The notes under the pieces are model-generated. The model was not told where the DNA came from and did not search any database. It was given only the letters and a program-made list of their open reading frames with translations. From Armatimonadota bacterium (GTDB lineage Bacteria; Armatimonadota; Chthonomonadetes; Chthonomonadales; JAMCWF01), in NCBI GenBank assembly GCA_023481295.1, contig JAMCWF010000039.1:1-33171 (forward strand): DNA of 33,171 nt, in the 5' to 3' direction. Positions 1 through 8,016 of this stretch are shown here, in pieces (the stretch's first letter is position 1; every line of letters starts with the position of its first letter). A program made the position numbers and the translations under genes.

Positions 1-1
1 T

Positions 2-1114
2 CTTGGGACGCCGATTCGGTTTACTTCCGATCCGGCCGATCTGGTCGGCATCACCTTTTTTGTGGTCGCAGTGCCAACGCCGATTGATAGTCAGAAGCGA
101 CCCGATTTAAATCCACTTATTACCGCTTCCGAGATCGTGGGAAAGGCGATGCAATCGGGCGCGGTTGTGGTCTACGAATCGACCGTTTACCCCGGTGTAA
201 CCGAGGAGATTTGCGGACCGGTGCTGGAGCGTGTGTCAGGCCTTCGTCAAGGGGTGGATTTTAAGCTCGGCTATTCACCGGAACGCATCAACCCCGGCGA
301 TAAGGAGCATACGCTGGAGAAGATTATGAAGGTGGTTTCGGGTGAAGATGAAGAGACATTAAATCGGGTGTCGAATGTCTACTCCCGAATCATCGCCGCT
401 GGGCTGCATCGCGCGCCTTCTATCAAAGTAGCCGAAGCGGCCAAAGTCATCGAGAATACCCAACGTGATCTCAACATCGCGCTGATGAATGAGTTGGCCA
501 TCATATTCAACCGCCTCGGCATCCGCACCAAAGATGTCCTGGATGCCGCCCGCACCAAATGGAACTTCTTGCCGTTTATGCCGGGGTTGGTCGGCGGCCA
601 CTGCATCGGGGTTGATCCCTACTATCTGACTATGAAGGCGGAGGAGATCGGCTACTATCCGCAGGTTATCCTGGCCGGCCGGCGTATCAACGACGGAATG
701 GGCACCTATCTGGCCGACCAGATGGTCAAACTGCTGATACACGCCAACCTGTCGGTTAAAGGCGCTCGGGTCGCGGTGTTGGGCATTACCTTTAAAGAGA
801 ACGTAAACGATCTTCGCAACAGTCAAGTTCCATCCATCGTAAACGAGCTGCGCCAGTTCGGCATCGATCCGATGGTGCACGACCCGGTTGCCGACCCCTG
901 CCTTGCCGAGCAAAAATATGGCCTGAAGCTGGCTCCATGGCACGACCTGAGTGAGTTGGACGGTTTGGTGCTGGCGGTTAGTCATCAGCACTATCTCGAA
1001 ATGGAGTTGTCTGACTTGATTGGAGGACTACGGACGGGCGGCGTGCTGATGGATGTGAAATCAGTGTTGAAGCCCGCTTTAATCCCTGGCCACATCAGCT
1101 ACTGGAGTTTGTAA
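2..1114 (+). CDS. wbpO: nucleotide-sugar dehydrogenase, WbpO/TviB type (5' partial)
   Basis: The reading frame is open to the left edge, so the N-terminus with the first part of the NAD-binding fold lies outside. The visible part starts within the Rossmann domain (VAVPTPID, then [12 protein letters not shown]) and holds the catalytic cysteine in [12 protein letters not shown] (Cys codon 602-604), plus the C-terminal UDP-binding domain with [14 protein letters not shown]. This pattern belongs to the UDP-glucose/GDP-mannose dehydrogenase family, closest to enzymes that oxidise UDP-HexNAc to UDP-HexNAcA (TviB, WbpO). The stop codon shares one base with the next ATG, so the two genes are translationally coupled. 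The following WbpP/TviC-like epimerase matches the known pairing that supplies UDP-GalNAcA for surface polysaccharide. Family is sure; exact substrate (GlcNAc or GalNAc form) is inferred from the neighbour. Confidence 0.9.
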   Translation, partial: LGTPIRFTSDPADLVGITFFVVAVPTPIDSQKRPDLNPLITASEIVGKAMQSGAVVVYESTVYPGVTEEICGPVLERVSGLRQGVDFKLGYSPERINPGDKEHTLEKIMKVVSGEDEETLNRVSNVYSRIIAAGLHRAPSIKVAEAAKVIENTQRDLNIALMNELAIIFNRLGIRTKDVLDAARTKWNFLPFMPGLVGGHCIGVDPYYLTMKAEEIGYYPQVILAGRRINDGMGTYLADQMVKLLIHANLSVKGARVAVLGITFKENVNDLRNSQVPSIVNELRQFGIDPMVHDPVADPCLAEQKYGLKLAPWHDLSELDGLVLAVSHQHYLEMELSDLIGGLRTGGVLMDVKSVLKPALIPGHISYWSL

Positions 1115-2139
1115 TGAAATCCAACTTTGAAACGATGCAAGCCCAACTGATGAAAGAGCCGAAAAGCTGGTTGGTTACCGGTGTGGCTGGATTTATCGGC
1201 TCCAACTTGCTGGAGGCACTGCTTCGTTTAAATCAGAAAGTCGTCGGGTTCGATAATTTCGCCACCGGTCACCGCCACAATTTAGAGGATGTACGCAATT
1301 CGGTCAACGAAGCGCAATGGTGCAATTTCCGCTTTATAGAAGGAGATATTACCGATCTCGATACCTGTCGGAATTCCTGCGACGAAGTGGATTATGTGTT
1401 GCATCAGGCCGCGCTGGGATCGGTGCCGCGCTCCGTCGAGGATCCGATCAACACCAACCGTTCCAATATAGATGGATTCCTCAACATGCTGGTCGCCGCG
1501 CGTGATGCCGGCGTAAAGCGGTACGTTTACGCGGCATCCAGCTCCACCTACGGCGATCATCCCGCCCTCCCGAAGGTTGAGGATCAGATCGGCGAGCCGC
1601 TGTCACCCTACGCCGTCACCAAATACGTCAATGAGCTTTATGCGAAAGTGTTTGGGCGGGTCTATGAGTCTCAGACAATCGGGCTTCGCTATTTCAACGT
1701 ATTCGGCCCGCGCCAGGATCCAAACGGCGCCTACGCCGCCGTTATTCCGCGCTGGATCGGCGCACTATTGAAGGGCGCTACCTGCGCCATTAACGGAGAT
1801 GGTGAGACCAGCCGTGATTTTTGCTACGTCGCCAACGTGGTGCAAGCGAACGTGCTGGCCGCCCTTGTCGAGGATGCTGAGGCGTTAAATCAGGTCTACA
1901 ATATCGGATACGGTGGCCGCACCACACTTAATCAGCTCTACCGAATGATCCGCGACCGTATCGCCACTGAGAGACCCGCCATTGCCTCCCTAGAGCCGAG
2001 CTACCTCGATTTTCGGACCGGCGACGTCCGCCATTCCCAGGCCGACATCAGCAAGGCAAAGCGCCTACTGCAATACCAGCCGACTCACTCGGTAGTGGAG
2101 GGGATGAACGCGGCCATTCCCTGGTACTTGAGCCGCTGA
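1114..2139 (+). CDS. wbpP: UDP-N-acetylglucosamine 4-epimerase, WbpP/TviC type
   Basis: A 341-residue extended short-chain dehydrogenase/epimerase. The NAD-binding glycine motif [10 protein letters not shown] is at residues 22-31, the catalytic Tyr-x3-Lys is YAVTK (166-170), and the preceding serine/threonine cluster is [10 protein letters not shown] (141-150). Long stretches resemble the WbpP/TviC group ([43 protein letters not shown]), which interconverts UDP-GlcNAc and UDP-GalNAc. The ATG overlaps the stop of the upstream dehydrogenase by one base, with the purine-rich CTGGAG just before it. Together the pair would supply a HexNAc uronic acid for capsule or O-antigen. It ends 9 bp from the convergent glycosyltransferase gene. 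The direction of flux and the order of the two steps cannot be seen from sequence. Confidence 0.9.
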   Translation: MKSNFETMQAQLMKEPKSWLVTGVAGFIGSNLLEALLRLNQKVVGFDNFATGHRHNLEDVRNSVNEAQWCNFRFIEGDITDLDTCRNSCDEVDYVLHQAALGSVPRSVEDPINTNRSNIDGFLNMLVAARDAGVKRYVYAASSSTYGDHPALPKVEDQIGEPLSPYAVTKYVNELYAKVFGRVYESQTIGLRYFNVFGPRQDPNGAYAAVIPRWIGALLKGATCAINGDGETSRDFCYVANVVQANVLAALVEDAEALNQVYNIGYGGRTTLNQLYRMIRDRIATERPAIASLEPSYLDFRTGDVRHSQADISKAKRLLQYQPTHSVVEGMNAAIPWYLSR

Positions 2140-2148
2140 GGCTGCCGC

Positions 2149-3444
2149 TCAGGGCACGTAAGCGAGCGTCGTATTGTAAACCTCAATGGTGCGCTGAGCG
2201 ACGATTTGGTCATCGAACTCCAATTGCATTTTAAGGCGCCCGGCCGCGCCCATTTTTTGACAGAGCTCGTGGTTCGATAGTAATTTCTCAATTGCATCAG
2301 CAAGGGCAACCGGATCCTTGGGAGGAACCAGCAGGCCGTTCACATTGTGATCCACCACCTCGCGGCATCCCGGTACATCGGTTGCGACGATCGGTATACC
2401 CATAGCCGCTGCCTCAAGCAAAATGTGGGGTATTCCCTCTCGGTAGGATGGCAGCACGACCATCGCGGCCATCGCGATCAAATCCTCGATAACATCCACA
2501 TGGCCCAACAAGTCCACCGCACCTTCACGCCGCCACTCCTCCAGGGTCGCTTCACTGATATAGGATGGGTTGCCCTTATCCGGCTCGCCGGCAATCTGAA
2601 CCGTCACGTTCACGCAGCGCCGTTTTAATATTCGGGCGGCTTCCACCAGCACCGCCACGCCCTTCTCATTGATCAGGCGGGAGGCAAATAGGACTATCGG
2701 TGCCGGCGGCACTTCGGGCGATCCGGGACGAGGGCAAAACCGCTGCAGGTTCACCCCGGAGCTTCTGATTAACACCGTCCGGTCGGGGACGATCATATTT
2801 TCATCAGAGAAAGCCTGAAGATCATCCGGGTTTTGAAACACGACTCTCACCCGTCTTGCGGTCAAAACTCGGCGGTATAGCCACTTCACCATCGTTCGAA
2901 TAAGGCGGGCGCTCAAGCTGCCGTCAATAAAAACATAGCCCAGGCCGGTTACCGCGTTCACCACCGCGCGGATGCCGGCCATTTTTGCGGCCAAGGAACC
3001 ATAGAGCACACATTTTATGGTGAAATGGTGAACCGCCGACGGCCGTTCCCGGTTGTAAATCAGCACAAGGCGGAAAATTCCCAAAAGCTCTTTGAAGGGG
3101 TTGAGGCTTCGGCGATCGAGATTATAGTGCACCCAGCGAAACCCTTCAGCCCGCAGGCGCTCCACATAAGGATCATCCGGGCAGACCATCACCACCTCCA
3201 CTCCGCGTGAGCGCAGCAACCGAGCCAAAGGAAGCCGGAAATTATATAGATACCAGCCGGTATTGGCAACCAGCAGGATTTTACGCATGCCGGTGGAATG
3301 AGTGCGTCCGCTCACCGCTGCGGAGGTGTGCCCATTGCCCGACAATATGATGGAATGGGTGGCTTCGGCCGTATGGTTTTGTTCAAGGGTTCTGGCCGAC
3401 GCGATCGGCTGCATTGCGCGTTCGTTGTTCTGCCAATTTTCCAT
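2149..3444 (-). CDS. GT4-family glycosyltransferase (GT-B fold)
   Basis: A retaining glycosyltransferase with an N-terminal acceptor domain starting at MRKILLVANTGWYLYNFR and a C-terminal GT-B nucleotide-sugar domain containing VLFASRLINEKG and the E-x7-E type region EGIPHILLEAAAMGIPIVAT. It is cytoplasmic or peripheral to the inner membrane and probably adds a hexose or HexNAc to a lipid-linked intermediate, as in the PglA/WcaL/CapM group. I chose the ATG at 3444 (431 aa) because a GGAGG lies eight bases before it; the ATG at 3465 lies upstream of that ribosome-binding site. The first 52 residues before the fold are low-complexity Ser/Thr/His/Asn-rich and unusual for the family, so initiation at 3288 remains possible. 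Convergence with wbpO/wbpP suggests the same polysaccharide locus. Confidence 0.85.
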   Translation of the reverse strand: MENWQNNERAMQPIASARTLEQNHTAEATHSIILSGNGHTSAAVSGRTHSTGMRKILLVANTGWYLYNFRLPLARLLRSRGVEVVMVCPDDPYVERLRAEGFRWVHYNLDRRSLNPFKELLGIFRLVLIYNRERPSAVHHFTIKCVLYGSLAAKMAGIRAVVNAVTGLGYVFIDGSLSARLIRTMVKWLYRRVLTARRVRVVFQNPDDLQAFSDENMIVPDRTVLIRSSGVNLQRFCPRPGSPEVPPAPIVLFASRLINEKGVAVLVEAARILKRRCVNVTVQIAGEPDKGNPSYISEATLEEWRREGAVDLLGHVDVIEDLIAMAAMVVLPSYREGIPHILLEAAAMGIPIVATDVPGCREVVDHNVNGLLVPPKDPVALADAIEKLLSNHELCQKMGAAGRLKMQLEFDDQIVAQRTIEVYNTTLAYVP

Positions 3445-3452
3445 ATCATTTA

Positions 3453-3457
3453 CCTCC
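3453..3457 (-). promoter_or_regulatory. Shine-Dalgarno site setting the GT4 start
   Basis: GGAGG on the minus strand, eight bases before the ATG at 3444. It lies inside the longer open frame that would begin at 3465, so it argues for the shorter protein. Confidence 0.6.
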
Positions 3458-3465
3458 GAATTCAT

Positions 3466-4362
3466 CCGGTTTCCATCTCATTGAGCTCTCATCCGGCATT
3501 CACCATGAGAGACCACTGGGAGAGTTGCGAATCCCCACTCTGTCCGTCGTAAATCGTGGAAAACCGGAGAGGTATTGAAATTCTGCATGGATAGGTGGAT
3601 AAATCTAGTGAAAATAGTAATAACTGCCAATTGGTGGGGAACAGGAATGCGAACCTCAATGCAATACTTGATCGCGCTGTGGAGACTGTTGACCTACACC
3701 GTGAGGTGTTCGAGGTACTGCAATGATGGGTGAAAACGGAATGCGCCGGCCGCCCCAACCGCTGAGGGCACCGCGAAAAAAGCCACCGATCGATTTTTCG
3801 ATTGCTACTTCTCATTACGCTCTACTACAGCCACCGGGTTTTATCGCAGGTTAGGTAGGAAATAGGGTTATTGGCAAGGGTATTCAACTGCAGCGTTTGG
3901 TCAAAGCGGAGCTTCACATTAGGCAACCAACGTGCCACGCAGCCGAGCGAGCAGTGTTGCGGCGATGCAAAGAGACGATTCGAGATCACGCAGGCTCCCC
4001 TTTCCGCTATACGATAATAGGCGTTGCGCACCCCATTCTCACTTGGTGCGCTCCGCTTTTGCCGGATGGTGTCAGATCGTCGCTATCCGTTACTTGATCC
4101 CAATGATTAAACACTCAACCAAGCACACAATATATTATCTGCAAACCAGGTAATTTGTCTAGGGTTAAAAGGCACCAATTAGCGACCAGTGCGTGATTTT
4201 TTCGCTTGGTTGACGTTCCGAACAAGTAGCCGGACATATATTCAGACGCCGTTCGGCCGTTTATGTTCCCAACGAATTGTTGGGCGATTCGCCGGATCAC
4301 GGGTGCGCCCGGCTCGTTACGCTGGAGCAGTCGGTCACTGCCGGTTGAGATAGCCTCTCTGC
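3466..4362. other. 900-bp gap between divergent genes, no convincing gene
   Basis: Open frames here are short, overlap on both strands, lack good ribosome-binding sites and resemble no family. A 43-codon plus-strand frame near 3597-3728 has a fairly protein-like composition but nothing upstream. Two small hairpins are visible: a 7-bp stem (4026-4032 with 4045-4051) followed by TTTT a few bases later, and a 6-bp stem CCCAAC/GTTGGG (4269-4285) about 95 bp before lepA. The base composition is more AT-rich than the flanking genes. It may be an eroded gene or a long regulatory region; I cannot decide. Confidence 0.4.
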
Positions 4363-4368
4363 TATAAT
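4363..4368 (+). promoter_or_regulatory. -10 box for a probably leaderless lepA mRNA
   Basis: A perfect TATAAT ends nine bases before the lepA ATG. Transcription would therefore start at or next to the start codon, and no Shine-Dalgarno sequence is present in between. No clear -35 is found at 16-18 bp spacing; a TTGAGA (4345-4350) is too close. Confidence 0.5.
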
Positions 4369-4377
4369 GTCTCTGGA

Positions 4378-6186
4378 ATGAAAACCGATCTCTCTAGAAT
4401 CCGTAACTTTTGCATCATCGCCCACATTGACCACGGCAAGTCCACGCTGGCCGACCGCATCCTCGAGATCACCGGCGCCATTACCGAGCGCGAAATGCAG
4501 GATCAACTGCTCGATACGATGGATATCGAGCGCGAACGAGGCATCACCATCAAAATGACCGCGGTCCGGCTCACCTATACCGCCCTGGACGGCAGCGAAT
4601 ACGAGCTGAACTTGATTGATACGCCCGGTCACGTCGATTTTACCTATGAGGTCTCCCGGTCGCTGGCCGCCTGTGAGGGTGCGGTGCTGGTGGTGGACGC
4701 CGCTCAGGGCGTGGAGGCGCAGACGGTGGCCAACGTCAACCTGGCCCTCAACCACAAACTGGCGATCGTGCCGGTCATCAACAAGATCGATCTGCCGGCC
4801 GCCGACCCGGATCGGGCGCGCGAGGAGATCGAAAACGTGCTGGCCATTGACGCCAGCGAGGCGGTCCTGGCCAGCGCAAAGCAGGGGATCGGCACTCGGG
4901 AGGTGCTCGAGGCGGTGGTACGTCAGATACCGCCGCCGACAGGTGATATCGAAGCGCCTCTTCGCGCACTAATTTTCGACAGCCACTTCGATACCTATCA
5001 AGGCGTGGTGTGCTACATACGGGTGGTGGATGGTGAGATCATGCCCGGCATGCAGATCCGATTGATGGCAACCGGCAAGGAGTACGAGGTGATGTCGGTG
5101 GGGGTGTTCAGGCCAAAGATGGAGCCGGGCAAGCGGCTGCAGACCGGCGAGGTTGGGTATGTGACGGCCGGCATCAAGACGATCGGTGATGCTAACGTGG
5201 GCGATACCATCACCGGCGCCGAGCATCCGGCATCAGAGCCGTTATCCGGATACCGGCGGGCGAAGCCGATGGTCTTTTGCGGCTTCTATCCGATGGATGG
5301 GGCCGACTACCCCGACTTGAGGGAGGCGCTCGCCCGCTTGCAGCTCAACGATGCCGCCCTCAGCTATGAGCCGGAAACCTCCGCCGCATTGGGCTTCGGC
5401 TTCCGGTGCGGATTCCTCGGCCTGCTTCACATGGAGATCGTCCAGGAGCGGTTGGAGCGCGAGTTTAACCTTTCGCTCATCGCAACCTCACCCTCGGTGG
5501 TTTATCAGGTGATGACGACCGCCGGCAAACGACTGGAGGTGGACAATCCCGCCCTGATGCCGCCGGCGGTGGAAATCGCCGCCATCGAGGAGCCGTTTGT
5601 CATCGCCACGATCATGTTGCCGGGCACCTATGTTGGCCCCTCGATGGAGCTGGCTCAGGAGCGGCGCGGTGAATTCATTAAGATAGATCATCCTGCCCAA
5701 GACCGGGTTATGCTTTCCTACCGTCTGCCGCTGGCCGAGATACTGTTGGATTTCTTTGACCAGTTGAAGAGCCGCAGCCGTGGTTACGCCTCCTTCGATT
5801 ACGAAATGGAGGGATACCGCGAATCGAAGCTGGTAAAGCTGGACATTTTGATCAATGGGGATGTGGTGGACGCCCTCTCCTTCATCACCCATCGAGATAA
5901 GGCCTACTCGCGGGCGAGGCTGTTTGTAGATCGCTTAAAAGAGGTGGTTCCGCGTCAGCAATATGAGGTGCGAATCCAGGCGGCGATCGGGGGGAAAATC
6001 ATTGCGGCGGAGACGGTAAAGCCGTTCCGTAAAAACGTGATCGCCAAATGCTACGGCGGCGACATCACCCGCAAGCGCAAGCTGCTCGAGAAACAGAAGG
6101 AGGGCAAGCGCCGAATGAAGCAGGTCGGCAGCGTCGAGATCCCGCAGGAGGCGTTTCTCAGCGTGCTGAAGATCGGGCAAGGCTGA
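4378..6186 (+). CDS. lepA: elongation factor 4 (LepA), translational GTPase
   Basis: A 602-residue protein, the normal LepA length. GTPase motifs are in order: P-loop AHIDHGKST (15-23), switch region RERGITIK (52-59), DTPGHVDF (81-88), NKID (135-138) and SAKQGIG in the base-binding loop. The C-terminal LepA-specific domain is intact, with the motifs [19 protein letters not shown] and [16 protein letters not shown] near the end. EF4 acts on ribosomes and is thought to promote back-translocation or initiation-related assembly. The ATG has no ribosome-binding site but a -10 box directly upstream. The stop codon abuts the stop of a convergent small gene with no spacer. Identification is secure. 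Confidence 0.98.
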   Translation: MKTDLSRIRNFCIIAHIDHGKSTLADRILEITGAITEREMQDQLLDTMDIERERGITIKMTAVRLTYTALDGSEYELNLIDTPGHVDFTYEVSRSLAACEGAVLVVDAAQGVEAQTVANVNLALNHKLAIVPVINKIDLPAADPDRAREEIENVLAIDASEAVLASAKQGIGTREVLEAVVRQIPPPTGDIEAPLRALIFDSHFDTYQGVVCYIRVVDGEIMPGMQIRLMATGKEYEVMSVGVFRPKMEPGKRLQTGEVGYVTAGIKTIGDANVGDTITGAEHPASEPLSGYRRAKPMVFCGFYPMDGADYPDLREALARLQLNDAALSYEPETSAALGFGFRCGFLGLLHMEIVQERLEREFNLSLIATSPSVVYQVMTTAGKRLEVDNPALMPPAVEIAAIEEPFVIATIMLPGTYVGPSMELAQERRGEFIKIDHPAQDRVMLSYRLPLAEILLDFFDQLKSRSRGYASFDYEMEGYRESKLVKLDILINGDVVDALSFITHRDKAYSRARLFVDRLKEVVPRQQYEVRIQAAIGGKIIAAETVKPFRKNVIAKCYGGDITRKRKLLEKQKEGKRRMKQVGSVEIPQEAFLSVLKIGQG

Positions 6187-6462
6187 TTATTGGCCGGTTG
6201 AGGTGCCCGGTATCGGCTCTCGATGGTGCCGCGTGATGGCGAATCGCTGCTCCGCATAGACCGGAGCGGTGTGCGCCTCGTTATTGCGATACTCCTCATC
6301 AATGATGAAGTGGAACGATTCGGTGAGCCGGCAGAATTTCTTGAGCTCGGCCACCTCCTCGGGTGTTTCCGGGCAGAGACGTAGGATCACGCTGATCCGC
6401 CTGCCCTGCTCATCCACAATCATCGGCTCTCCAGCGCGCATTCCCTCAAAATAGGCCTTCAT
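6187..6462 (-). CDS. small protein of unknown function (91 aa)
   Basis: A 91-residue acidic, soluble protein of no family I recognise. It has no signal peptide, membrane segment or cysteine pair; the middle is rich in Glu (PETPEEVAELKKF) and probably helical. The start ATG is preceded by AGGAG at about seven bases, which supports real translation. The gene is convergent with lepA and its stop codon directly abuts lepA's, so there is no room for a conventional terminator between them. It is divergent from the rpsF promoter region. An early segment (GEPMIVDEQGRRISVILRL) has the look of a short antitoxin- or prevent-host-death-like beta element, but this is only a resemblance and no partner gene is next to it. 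Confidence 0.6.
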   Translation of the reverse strand: MKAYFEGMRAGEPMIVDEQGRRISVILRLCPETPEEVAELKKFCRLTESFHFIIDEEYRNNEAHTAPVYAEQRFAITRHHREPIPGTSTGQ

Positions 6463-6580
6463 ATTTCCGCTCCTATCCTAATGATGAAGATTATGGGAGA
6501 TCAGGATTCCCTGGCTGAAATTTACCCTATTTGCCCCATTTCCCATCATCGAATTGCGACGATTGGGTGCGGATAGGTTG

Positions 6581-6610
6581 TTGCTCCAACAATCGAGCAT
6601 GTGGTAGAAT
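6581..6610 (+). promoter_or_regulatory. sigma70-type promoter of the rpsF operon
   Basis: TTGCTC (6581-6586) and TAGAAT (6605-6610) with an 18-bp spacer. Transcription would start near 6617, leaving a leader of about 100 nt before rpsF. Confidence 0.5.
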
Positions 6611-6665
6611 GGAATACCAATTAATTCACGGTACCGGATTGAAGCCAACCCTCTACTAGGGTCGG

Positions 6666-6708
6666 CTCCTTCCTGCCCCGTTGGAGCGGGGCCAGTGTCC
6701 GAAGGGAG
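6666..6708 (+). promoter_or_regulatory. probable S6:S18 ribosomal-protein leader
   Basis: The rpsF leader can fold into an outer stem (6666-6672 with 6701-6708, one bulged G) and an inner CCCCG/CGGGG hairpin (6676-6680 with 6687-6691). The unpaired 3' strand ends in CC followed by GA of the outer stem, giving the CCG that is the hallmark of the known S6:S18-binding mRNA motif. The outer stem also covers part of the rpsF Shine-Dalgarno GGAGGG, so protein binding could block translation. The fold is seen; membership of the known family is my inference from position and the CCG. Confidence 0.5.
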
Positions 6709-6718
6709 GGTAATCACG

Positions 6719-7021
6719 ATGCGCCATTACGAGGCAATGTTCCTCGTTGACGCCAATACCACCGATGAGGCGCTCGAAGCCATCATCGAAAAGTATAAAA
6801 ACGTCGTCACCGAAACGGGTGGAGTGGTCGGAGAGGCTGGCAAGTGGGAAAACGGCAGCCGCCGGCTGGCATACGAGTTGGCAGGCCGCCAGGAAGCGAT
6901 CTACGTCCTGATGAATTTTGAAGCGGGTGCCGATACGCCCAGCGAGCTCGACCGTATGTTTCGAATAAGCGACGACGTTTTTCGACATATCATCGTCCGC
7001 CGGGATCAACGTGAGGAGTAG
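6719..7021 (+). CDS. rpsF: 30S ribosomal protein S6
   Basis: A 100-residue protein beginning MRHYEAMFLVDAN, the standard S6 N-terminus, with the central strand LAYELAGRQEAIYVLMNF and the C-terminal RMFRISDDVFRHIIVRR. S6 binds the 30S platform together with S18. I chose ATG 6719 because GGGAGGG lies eight bases upstream; the longer frame from GTG 6695 would put this site inside the gene and add eight residues atypical for S6. It is the first gene of rpsF-ssb-rpsR and lies behind a likely autoregulatory leader. Spacing to ssb is 141 bp, longer than usual for this operon, and holds a hairpin. Confidence 0.97.
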   Translation: MRHYEAMFLVDANTTDEALEAIIEKYKNVVTETGGVVGEAGKWENGSRRLAYELAGRQEAIYVLMNFEAGADTPSELDRMFRISDDVFRHIIVRRDQREE

Positions 7022-7080
7022 CTGCCCCAATCCTCATTCTTACGATCCGTATTTTGTCCTCGAGCTGAATCCTGAACCAT

Positions 7081-7123
7081 CTGACGCCTGCGTCCCATCG
7101 GGGTATGGGGTCAGGCGGATCAG
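7081..7123 (+). promoter_or_regulatory. long hairpin between rpsF and ssb
   Basis: CTGA+CGCCTG (7081-7090) pairs with CAGGCG+TCAG (7112-7117, 7120-7123; two bases bulged), and CCCAT/ATGGG (7094-7098, 7105-7109) extends the stem inside. There is no T-run after it, so it is not a standard terminator. It may be a processing site, an mRNA stability element or a partial attenuator controlling the S6:SSB ratio. Confidence 0.5.
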
Positions 7124-7162
7124 GGACAGGAAAACCGTTGAATTAGGAGGAGAACGAAGAAC

Positions 7163-7585
7163 ATGCTCAACCGAATCGTGCTAGTCGGCCGCTTAACTCG
7201 TGACCCGGAACTGAAGTACGCGCCTAGCGGAACTCCGCTGGTAACCTTCGGGATTGCGGTGGACCGCCGCACAAAATCGGCTTCCGGCGATCGCGAAACC
7301 GATTTCATCAACATTGTGGCTTTCCGGCAGACGGCAGAGTTCGTCAGCCAGTACGTGGGCAAGGGGCGGCTGGTAGCGATTGACGGCCGCTTGCAGATTC
7401 GGAGCTGGACCGCTACCGACGGCACCCGCAGGACCAGCGCCGAGGTCATCGCCGAATCGGTGCAGGCGCTGGATCGCCCGAAGGAGGGAACACCGGCCGG
7501 GGTCGGCGCGGCGGCCGAGGGGATTGAAGAGGCGGCCGGCGGTTTTGACATGAACGAAGAAAGGGACCCCTTCGCCGATGAGTAG
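7163..7585 (+). CDS. ssb: single-stranded DNA-binding protein
   Basis: A 140-residue SSB. The OB-fold domain covers about residues 1-105 with the family motifs MLNRIVLVGRLTRDPEL, FGIAVDRR, DFINIVAF, and GRLQIRSWTATDGTRR. A Gly/Ala/Glu-rich linker follows. The C-terminus is DPFADE: it has an acidic stretch with an internal DPF but does not end in the usual D-D-x-P-F tip, so binding to partner proteins may differ. AGGAGG stands 12 bases before the ATG, a little long. It sits between rpsF and rpsR as in many bacteria, and both spacers carry strong hairpins. Identity is certain. Confidence 0.97.
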   Translation: MLNRIVLVGRLTRDPELKYAPSGTPLVTFGIAVDRRTKSASGDRETDFINIVAFRQTAEFVSQYVGKGRLVAIDGRLQIRSWTATDGTRRTSAEVIAESVQALDRPKEGTPAGVGAAAEGIEEAAGGFDMNEERDPFADE

Positions 7586-7631
7586 CGCCTCGTCGGGGAT
7601 GGACTATATTGCTCAAATAAGTGATTCAGAA

Positions 7632-7699
7632 AAGCGAAGCAGGATGAAAAATCGGCGGATGCCCGGCCGAGGGTAAACATCTGCATCCTGCCACCGCTT
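7632..7699 (+). promoter_or_regulatory. three-tier hairpin between ssb and rpsR
   Basis: Nested pairings: AAGC/GCTT (7632-7635, 7696-7699), GCAGGATG/CATCCTGC (7639-7646, 7684-7691) and TCGGC/GCCGA (7652-7656, 7666-7670). The 8-bp middle stem is perfect. No T-run follows. It fills most of the 155-bp spacer before rpsR and may be a structured regulatory RNA or a processing site. Confidence 0.5.
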
Positions 7700-7740
7700 G
7701 ATAGACTACTACCTGTCCAGGAGATACAACGCAACCGGCT

Positions 7741-7977
7741 ATGAACAAACGAACCACTAAGTTTCGCCGCCCACGCCGGAAGGTATGCACCTTTTGTGTG
7801 GAAAAGGCAACCGATATTGATTATAAGGCGGTCGCTAAATTACGCCGCTTCACCACCGATCGCGGTAAGATAATTCCGCGCCGCACCAGTGGAGTGTGTG
7901 CCCGCCATCAGCGCGACCTGAGCAATGCGATTAAGCGGGCGCGGCATATCGCACTGTTGCCATTCGTGACGGGGTAA
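7741..7977 (+). CDS. rpsR: 30S ribosomal protein S18 (zinc-binding form)
   Basis: A 78-residue basic protein with the S18 core [25 protein letters not shown] and the tail [22 protein letters not shown]. Cys16, Cys19, Cys53 and His56 are all present, so this is the zinc-binding (C+) form. S18 pairs with S6 on the 30S platform. The nearest purine-rich site (AGGAG, 7719-7723) is 17 bases before the ATG, further than usual, and there is no alternative in-frame start, so initiation may depend on the hairpin upstream. The commonly adjacent rplI is absent: an isomerase gene follows after 39 bp. Confidence 0.96.
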   Translation: MNKRTTKFRRPRRKVCTFCVEKATDIDYKAVAKLRRFTTDRGKIIPRRTSGVCARHQRDLSNAIKRARHIALLPFVTG

Positions 7978-8016
7978 GGGGACAACTTAAAAATTACAGG
8001 TTAGGAGCATCGCGGA

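Noticed and set aside
359-991. 210-codon minus-strand frame
   Set aside because: Antisense shadow of the nucleotide-sugar dehydrogenase.
3489-3815. 108-codon minus-strand frame
   Set aside because: Ser/Arg/Cys-rich composition like a random frame, no ribosome site, no family likeness.
4210-4242. Promoter TTGACG...TATATT upstream of lepA
   Set aside because: The spacing is 21 bp, too long; the TATAAT next to the ATG is the better candidate.
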